From: Prevotella sp. CAG:485
GTDB taxonomy: Bacteria; Bacteroidota; Bacteroidia; Bacteroidales; Muribaculaceae
Assembly (NCBI GenBank): GCA_000437495.1
Contig: FR897820.1
Location: 1-12,487, forward strand
Direction of reading: 5' to 3'
Length of the DNA stretch: 12,487 nucleotides
The notes below the pieces were generated by a model. The model was not told the origin of the DNA. It saw only the letters and a list, made by a program, of their open reading frames with translations, and ran no database searches. Position 1 is the first letter of the stretch, and each line of letters begins with the position of its first letter. Positions 7,604 through 12,487 of this stretch are shown one piece after another. The position numbers and the translations under genes were made by a program.

Positions 7604-9481
7604 ATGAAACGACTACTCAAAGCGATTACCTTAACTGCCTTGCTTTTAGGCGGTTTAAATCACTCACAGGCTGTGCCGGCCTATCCGGGCGTCCTGACCA
7701 TGACGCAGCCTGACGGCACACAGATACGCGTGCGTCTGTATGGCGACGAACGCGGCCATTATTACACCACAGAGAGCGGCGTGATGCTCCTTGAGGGCAC
7801 CGACGGCGCGTTCCGTTATGCCGAACTCGACGCTGACGGCGAATTCGTTGGCGGCGAACTATATACCGGCGACAATAACAAACGTATGTCCAACACGCCG
7901 CAGCAGGCCGCCATGATGCAAAAGATGCAGCAAATCATCAAAAAGGCCGCGCCCATGCATCCTTATGTGGATAAATCGGCCAATGCCATCAACCAGCCGC
8001 GCATGGAGTCAGACGACAACGGCATGAGCTATCCCTCGTCGCGTCTGCCAGGTCTTTTCCCCGGCAGCGATTTCCCGACCATCGGCTCACCCAAGGTGCT
8101 TGTGCTGCTTGTGCAATACACCGACGTGAAATTCTCGTCGCAGGAAGCGCCGAACACTCTGCGGGCACAAATCACCCAGCGCAACTACAAAGAGCGCGGG
8201 TTCACCGGCTCTGTAGTGGATTTCTACTACGATGCTTCAAAGGGCCAGTTCACCCCTCAGTTTGATGTTATCGGCCCCATCACCCTGCCCAACACGCAGG
8301 CTTATTACGGCGCAAACACATCGTCGGCAGGCGGCAGCGACGCCCGTCCGCGCGAAATGGTAATTCATGCCTGCAACAATATTATCGGCCAGGTTAATTT
8401 CAGCGACTACGACAACAACCACGACGGCTTCATCGACAATGTCTACGTAATTTATGCAGGACGCGGCGAGGCCAGCGGCGGCGGCACAAACACCATCTGG
8501 CCTCACTCGTGGAGTATTCCGGTTGATATGTCGCCCACATACGACGGTGTCAAACTGTCGTCGTACGCCTGCGGCAACGAGCTTACGTCGAGCGGATTGG
8601 ATGCCATTGGTACTTTCTGCCATGAATTCGGCCATGTGCTCGGACTGCCTGACCTCTATTCCACCGGCTACAATGCCACCAACCATCCCGGCATATGGGC
8701 GCTGATGGCTTCCGGCTCGTATCAGAACAATTCCAAGACTCCTCCTACCCTATCGGCATGGGAACGCAGCGCCCTTGGCTGGCTGAAGCCCACAATTCTT
8801 GAAAAATCGGGCGATTACACCCTGCCTGCCACGTTGCTGACCACCAACACGGCATTCGTCATCCCCACGGCCAAATCCAACGAGTATTTCACTCTTGAGA
8901 ACCGTCAGCAGGATATGGGCGACTGGGACAACTACCTGCCTTCGTGGGGTATGTTAGTATGGCACATAGACTACAATCCGCAGGTTTGGAATTACAATGT
9001 TGTCAACGACGACGCCTCGCATCAGTATGCCAACATAGTGGAAGCCCACGGCCACGACAACCAGCCCGGTTACTCCACAGCGGTATGCTTCCCGTCGCTG
9101 CGCTACTATTCGTTCGACGAAAACACCCCTGCAAAGCTGAAAGCCTGGGATGGCTCGCTCACCGACATCACCCTCACCTCCATTTCGGAAGATGAGACCT
9201 ACGACGAGACCTCACCCACTTTCGGATATGTGTTCTTCACCGCCCACAGCCGCTGCGGTTTCAACAGCGTTTCAGGCGTTGAAGCCGACAATGAGGTTCG
9301 TTTCGTTACTGACGGCATGACCTTGCGAGTGGAAGGCGCTCCTGCCACACGTCTGGTAACCCTCTATGCGCCCGACGGACGGATGGTTCTTCAGGCTCCT
9401 GCCGGTGCCGCTGTTACCGTGCCGGCACGCGGTCTTTACATTGCTGTGTGCGGAGATGCCACAGCCAAGCTCTTATTCTGA
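7604..9481 (+). CDS. Secreted M6-family (immune inhibitor A type) zinc metalloprotease with Por-type C-terminal domain
   Basis: The 625-residue product starts with a signal peptide (MKRLLKAITLTALLLGG, cleavage near SQA at residue 23). A pro-region follows, to about residue 140. The protease domain contains HEFGHVLGLPD (340-350), which fits the zinc motif HExxHxxGxxD of peptidase family M6 with His340, His344 and Asp350 as ligands and Glu341 as catalytic residue. A likely Met-turn is ALMASGSY (366-373), and the Asp-rich loop DYDNNHDGFID (268-278) looks calcium-binding. The last 70 residues (LYAPDGRMV, then PARGLYIAV, ending AKLLF) resemble a type IX secretion type A sorting domain, so surface or extracellular delivery is inferred. 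Families of this type cleave host or dietary proteins; the target here is unknown. The ATG at 7604 is chosen because the consensus promoter lies inside the upstream open frame. Confidence 0.92.
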   Translation: MKRLLKAITLTALLLGGLNHSQAVPAYPGVLTMTQPDGTQIRVRLYGDERGHYYTTESGVMLLEGTDGAFRYAELDADGEFVGGELYTGDNNKRMSNTPQQAAMMQKMQQIIKKAAPMHPYVDKSANAINQPRMESDDNGMSYPSSRLPGLFPGSDFPTIGSPKVLVLLVQYTDVKFSSQEAPNTLRAQITQRNYKERGFTGSVVDFYYDASKGQFTPQFDVIGPITLPNTQAYYGANTSSAGGSDARPREMVIHACNNIIGQVNFSDYDNNHDGFIDNVYVIYAGRGEASGGGTNTIWPHSWSIPVDMSPTYDGVKLSSYACGNELTSSGLDAIGTFCHEFGHVLGLPDLYSTGYNATNHPGIWALMASGSYQNNSKTPPTLSAWERSALGWLKPTILEKSGDYTLPATLLTTNTAFVIPTAKSNEYFTLENRQQDMGDWDNYLPSWGMLVWHIDYNPQVWNYNVVNDDASHQYANIVEAHGHDNQPGYSTAVCFPSLRYYSFDENTPAKLKAWDGSLTDITLTSISEDETYDETSPTFGYVFFTAHSRCGFNSVSGVEADNEVRFVTDGMTLRVEGAPATRLVTLYAPDGRMVLQAPAGAAVTVPARGLYIAVCGDATAKLLF

Positions 9482-9495
9482 CACAAAAAATTCTT

Positions 9496-9532
9496 ACGGA
9501 GAGGGGTGTGAGAGTAAACCATCCCTCTCCGT
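9496..9532. other. Perfect hairpin between protease and TPR genes
   Basis: ACGGAGAGGG (9496-9505) and CCCTCTCCGT (9523-9532) form a perfect 10-bp stem with a 17-nt loop. On the plus strand no T-run follows. On the minus strand the stem is followed by AAGAATTTTTT, so it has terminator form only for antisense transcription. Read-through from the protease gene into the TPR gene is therefore plausible. Confidence 0.6.
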
Positions 9533-9553
9533 CGCATACTCATTAGGCTCATT

Positions 9554-12217
9554 ATGAAAATCATTTCCAGGTCTGCTTTATCACTGTTTGCTTTTCTAAT
9601 CACAGCCTTTGCCCTCAACGGCCAGACTCTGCAGAAAGGCATGGCATATCGCTACAACGGCAAAAACCAGCGCATCCCCTTGGGCAATGTTTACATAAAA
9701 CCGGCGGCGAGTGCCAACGGCGTTGTGAGCAATGCCAACGGTGCCTTTACCCTTACGCTCAACAACCTTGGCATGGGGGCTCATATTGGCAATGTACGTA
9801 TCACCAAACAGGGTATGATTGTTTTCAATCAGCAGGCTGTGGACGAATGGAGCGTGCGCAAGGAGCCTTTGCGACTTATACTCTGTGATGCCGTGGAGTT
9901 TCAGCGGCAAAAGCAAAACCTCATTCAGATTGGCGAGCGACGGGCTAAAGAAAGGTTTGACAAAAAGCTACGCCAACTGGAGGCAGTCAATAAAAGTCAG
10001 AAGCTGGAGCTCGATGTCTATTACAGTAAGATAGACTCGCTGGAAACTGAATATCAGAATGCTCTGAAACAGATTGACCGGTATGCCGATGTCTTTGCCC
10101 GCATAGATGAGAGCGAGGTGGATACTCTTGCGCAGAAGGCGCTCGAGCTCTTCAGCCTTGGACGCCTCGATGAAGCCCTGAGTCTGTTTAAGCAGGGAGA
10201 ATATATGCAGAAATTCGCCGATGCCAAGCGAACGAAAGAGAAAGCGGGACAATTGCGCTTAATGGCCGACTCGGCCGAGAGGCTCGCGAGGCAGGATATG
10301 GCAACCTTTAAGAAGAGCATAAAGGCTGAAATTTCGTGCTATAAGCTCTACAATGACTGGGAGAAGGCCGGTGAGTTGCTGAAAAAGTTGGCAGATGCAT
10401 CGGGCGAGACAGAGGATATGCTTGATTATGCCGAATATTGCTGCAATCAGCATAAATATGCCGAGGCTGAGACTTATCTCCTCAAATGTGAAAAGATGCT
10501 TGCCAATGCGCAAAATGACGATGATATTCTTCAGCTTGCTCTGATTAAAAACAATCTAGGCACCATGTACATCCTTACGCAACGTTATGGCGAGAGCGAA
10601 GAGTTATTAAAAGCAGCTTTAGACCTGTATAGACGGTTTCGCGACAGCAATCCATACATTTATGTGGTTTACTCTTCGCACACCATTTCGCAACTTGGCC
10701 TCTTGTATGCCACGACCATGCGTTATGCCGACAGTGAAGCCCTGTATAAAGATGCCATCGACACTTTTGAGGATTTGGCTCAAATTGAACCGAAGGCATT
10801 CAAGCGCTATGTGGCCGACAACAAAAAGTATCTCGGCGACTTGTATATGAAGCATCACCTTTATTCTCAGGCTGAGACCGTTTATACGGATGCTCTTGAA
10901 ATCTACAAACAGCTTGCCGAAGAAGATGCAGAGACCTTTGAGCTGTATGTTGCGCTGGTTCAAAATGACCTTGCCTCCTGTTACAGAAAACTTCAAAAGC
11001 CGGAGCAAAGCGAAGCTCTTTACAAATCAGCTCTTGCAATCTGTGAAGGATGGACGGAGAAAAATGAAGCGGCATATCTGCCCCATCTTGCCAACATCGA
11101 AATGAATCTTGGCAACTTATATCAAAAGACTCAGCGATATAAGGAAGCGGAGGAAATGCTGAAGGCGTCGCTGCAGATAAGGAATCGGCTTGCAAAGGAG
11201 CATCCGTCAGCTTTTACTGCTGATTTGGCAAAGACGCTGACAAACCTCGGACTCTTATACACCAAGACCGAGAGATATGCCGAAGCCGACACCACCTTTA
11301 ACGAGACTCTGAATATAGCCAAAGAACTCGCAAAAGACAATCGCAAGGCTATGGAGCCCTTGTTAGCTGACATAGAGCAAGATTTGGCTTCTTTATACAG
11401 CAAGATGCACCGTTGGGCAGAAAGTGAGGCGCTGTATAAGGATGTTATAGAAATTAGAAAGAGGCTCAGCAAAATAGATTCCTATGCCTACGAAGGCGGA
11501 TTGGCAGAGGCTTATCTGCAGCTCGCGAACTTATATTACGACGCGCAGCGATTCGCCGACAGTGAAGCGATGTTCAAAGCCGGTATAGGCATCTATGAAA
11601 AAGCGGAAGTCGGCAATCCCGAGGATTTCAGAAAAAAACTTGCCAATGCCAAATGGCAGCTCGCAACGGTGTATTATAACTCCGGGAAGTACCTGGAGAG
11701 CGGAGAACTGTACAAAGAGGCACTGAACATTTTCGAGCAGCTAAACCATGAGCAACCCGGCGAATATTCCTTCAGCATATTCAGTGCGAACCTCGGCCTT
11801 AGCATGGTTTATCCCAGGCTCAAAGACTATAAAGCGGCCTACAAGTTATATGCAAAGCTGCTTCCTCAGTTGGAAAGCCTCTACGCTGAGAATCCGGCGT
11901 TATGGAAGGAAACGTATGCACAGCGCCTCATGGGTCAGTCGTTTATCTCCAATCTCACCGGCAGGTTTAAAGAGGGCGAGAAATATGCCCTGGAAGCACT
12001 TGCCATAAATCCCTCGCTTGATGTTACTTACACCAATCTGGCAGCCTCGTTGCTGCTGCAGGGAAGGATGGATGAAGCGGAAAAAATCTACCGGAAATAC
12101 AAAAAGCAGTACAAGGACTCATTTTTAGAAGATTTCGCGGAGTATGAAAGGCTGAAACTGATTCCGGCCAACCGCCGGGCTGATGTAGAGCGAATAAAAA
12201 AGATGTTAACAAAATGA
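9554..12217 (+). CDS. Secreted tetratricopeptide-repeat protein with N-terminal beta-sandwich and ten 46-residue repeats
   Basis: The 887-residue product has a signal peptide (MKIISRSALSLFAFLITAFA, cleavage near residue 23) with no lipobox cysteine, so it should be periplasmic or surface-exposed. Residues about 30-110 look like a carboxypeptidase-regulatory-like beta-sandwich (PLGNVYIKP, then SNANGAFTLTL). Residues about 113-185 are charged and heptad-like, probably coiled coil. Irregular TPR-like helices follow (about 190-332), then ten consecutive repeats of exactly 46 residues (333-792), then canonical TPRs to about 860. TPR arrays are protein-binding scaffolds; no enzyme motif is visible and the partner is unknown. 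The gene lies 72 bp after the protease gene with no consensus promoter between, so co-transcription is possible. By eye its codon use is more AT-leaning than the protease gene. Confidence 0.88.
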   Translation: MKIISRSALSLFAFLITAFALNGQTLQKGMAYRYNGKNQRIPLGNVYIKPAASANGVVSNANGAFTLTLNNLGMGAHIGNVRITKQGMIVFNQQAVDEWSVRKEPLRLILCDAVEFQRQKQNLIQIGERRAKERFDKKLRQLEAVNKSQKLELDVYYSKIDSLETEYQNALKQIDRYADVFARIDESEVDTLAQKALELFSLGRLDEALSLFKQGEYMQKFADAKRTKEKAGQLRLMADSAERLARQDMATFKKSIKAEISCYKLYNDWEKAGELLKKLADASGETEDMLDYAEYCCNQHKYAEAETYLLKCEKMLANAQNDDDILQLALIKNNLGTMYILTQRYGESEELLKAALDLYRRFRDSNPYIYVVYSSHTISQLGLLYATTMRYADSEALYKDAIDTFEDLAQIEPKAFKRYVADNKKYLGDLYMKHHLYSQAETVYTDALEIYKQLAEEDAETFELYVALVQNDLASCYRKLQKPEQSEALYKSALAICEGWTEKNEAAYLPHLANIEMNLGNLYQKTQRYKEAEEMLKASLQIRNRLAKEHPSAFTADLAKTLTNLGLLYTKTERYAEADTTFNETLNIAKELAKDNRKAMEPLLADIEQDLASLYSKMHRWAESEALYKDVIEIRKRLSKIDSYAYEGGLAEAYLQLANLYYDAQRFADSEAMFKAGIGIYEKAEVGNPEDFRKKLANAKWQLATVYYNSGKYLESGELYKEALNIFEQLNHEQPGEYSFSIFSANLGLSMVYPRLKDYKAAYKLYAKLLPQLESLYAENPALWKETYAQRLMGQSFISNLTGRFKEGEKYALEALAINPSLDVTYTNLAASLLLQGRMDEAEKIYRKYKKQYKDSFLEDFAEYERLKLIPANRRADVERIKKMLTK
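10550..11929 (+). repeat. Ten tandem 138-bp (46-residue) TPR units
   Basis: Ten back-to-back units, each exactly 46 codons, run from NNLGTMY (residue 333) to TYAQRL (792) with no insertion or deletion. The shared pattern is xxLGxLYxxTxRYxEAExLY, then KxALxIYxxLA, then an acidic or proline-containing turn and a final helix. Units have diverged strongly in sequence, so this is an old array and not a recent DNA expansion. Confidence 0.85.
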
Positions 12218-12258
12218 GGCTAAAGAAATAATAGAGCTTCCATAACGTTTCATTGTTA

Positions 12259-12487
12259 ATGACAACCGACAACAACCTTCCGGCCAAAACGGGCTTTTGG
12301 CAGAGGCTAACGCTTCTGAGCCGCCATCTTTTAGCGCGCATCATCCTGGCGATGTGTCTGGGCATTGGCGCCGCCTATATCTTCCCTCTGTGGACAGTGA
12401 GAATCTTCGAGACCTTCAACGCAATCTTCTCGCAGCTTCTCGGCTTTGTGATACCGCTCATCATACTCGGCTTCGTGGCAGCCGCCA
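12259..12487 (+). CDS. Dicarboxylate/amino acid:cation symporter (DAACS family), 5' part only
   Basis: The first 76 codons are present and the window ends inside the gene. The product begins MTTDNNLPAKTGFWQRLTLL, then a hydrophobic segment (LLARIILAMCLGIGAAYIFP, about 24-43) and a second segment containing FNAIFSQLLGFVIPLIILGF (about 54-73). The phrase from IFETFN to PLIILGFVAAA is typical of the first two helices of sodium:dicarboxylate or glutamate symporters (SDF family, PF00375), which move dicarboxylates or acidic or neutral amino acids with sodium or protons. The substrate cannot be judged because the C-terminal binding region is missing. The start lies 41 bp after the TPR stop codon with no consensus promoter seen, so read-through is possible. 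A 7-bp hairpin (12283-12301) lies in the early coding region. Confidence 0.85.
   Translation, partial: MTTDNNLPAKTGFWQRLTLLSRHLLARIILAMCLGIGAAYIFPLWTVRIFETFNAIFSQLLGFVIPLIILGFVAAA

Noticed and set aside
8237..8686. A 149-codon minus-strand frame inside the protease gene
   Set aside because: It runs opposite the conserved catalytic region (HEFGHVLGLPD) and its translation is a low-complexity shadow without a plausible start signal.
10550..11929. The 138-bp periodicity as a DNA satellite or CRISPR-like array
   Set aside because: The units are similar only at protein level and keep the reading frame exactly; there are no identical DNA repeats with unique spacers.

Overview
The window reads as chromosomal DNA of a gut-type Bacteroidales bacterium, possibly Muribaculaceae. 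The order-level call rests on the outer-membrane receptor type (carboxypeptidase-regulatory-like domain, plug and barrel), Bacteroidetes-style promoters (-33 TTTG, 19-bp spacer, -7 TAnnTTTG), A-rich leaders instead of Shine-Dalgarno sites, and an M6 protease with a Por-type C-terminal domain. The family-level guess is inference only. I see no rRNA, tRNA, CRISPR array, insertion sequence or phage gene.

Layout. Minus strand: a TonB-dependent outer-membrane beta-barrel receptor (61-2538), then enolase (2777-4060) with its own terminator (2714-2751) and -7 box (4112-4119). A 259-bp divergent intergenic region (4061-4319) separates enolase from the plus-strand block. Plus strand: a soluble phosphatidylserine-decarboxylase-family pyruvoyl enzyme (4320-5477), a strong terminator (5528-5575), a GadC-like APC antiporter with a long alanine-rich C-terminal tail (5630-7414), a secreted M6 metalloprotease with a consensus promoter (7604-9481), a secreted TPR protein with ten consecutive 46-residue repeats (9554-12217), and the 5' end of a dicarboxylate/amino acid:cation symporter (12259 to the window edge).

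The most interesting part is the decarboxylase plus antiporter pair. The decarboxylase has every residue needed for self-cleavage to a pyruvoyl enzyme, but it lacks a membrane anchor and carries a large extra N-terminal region, an architecture known from small-substrate (amino acid) decarboxylases such as fungal PsiD. Its neighbour resembles the glutamate:GABA antiporter GadC. Together they suggest an amino acid import / decarboxylation / amine export module that uses a pyruvoyl enzyme instead of a PLP enzyme, for acid resistance, proton-motive force or amine production. Both genes carry the same 10-mer (CCGGCGTTTT) in their upstream regions, which hints at shared control despite the terminator between them. 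The substrate cannot be read from the sequence.

The remaining genes look like general housekeeping (enolase) and envelope or secreted functions (receptor, protease, TPR protein, symporter); nothing in the sequence ties them to the decarboxylase module beyond proximity.
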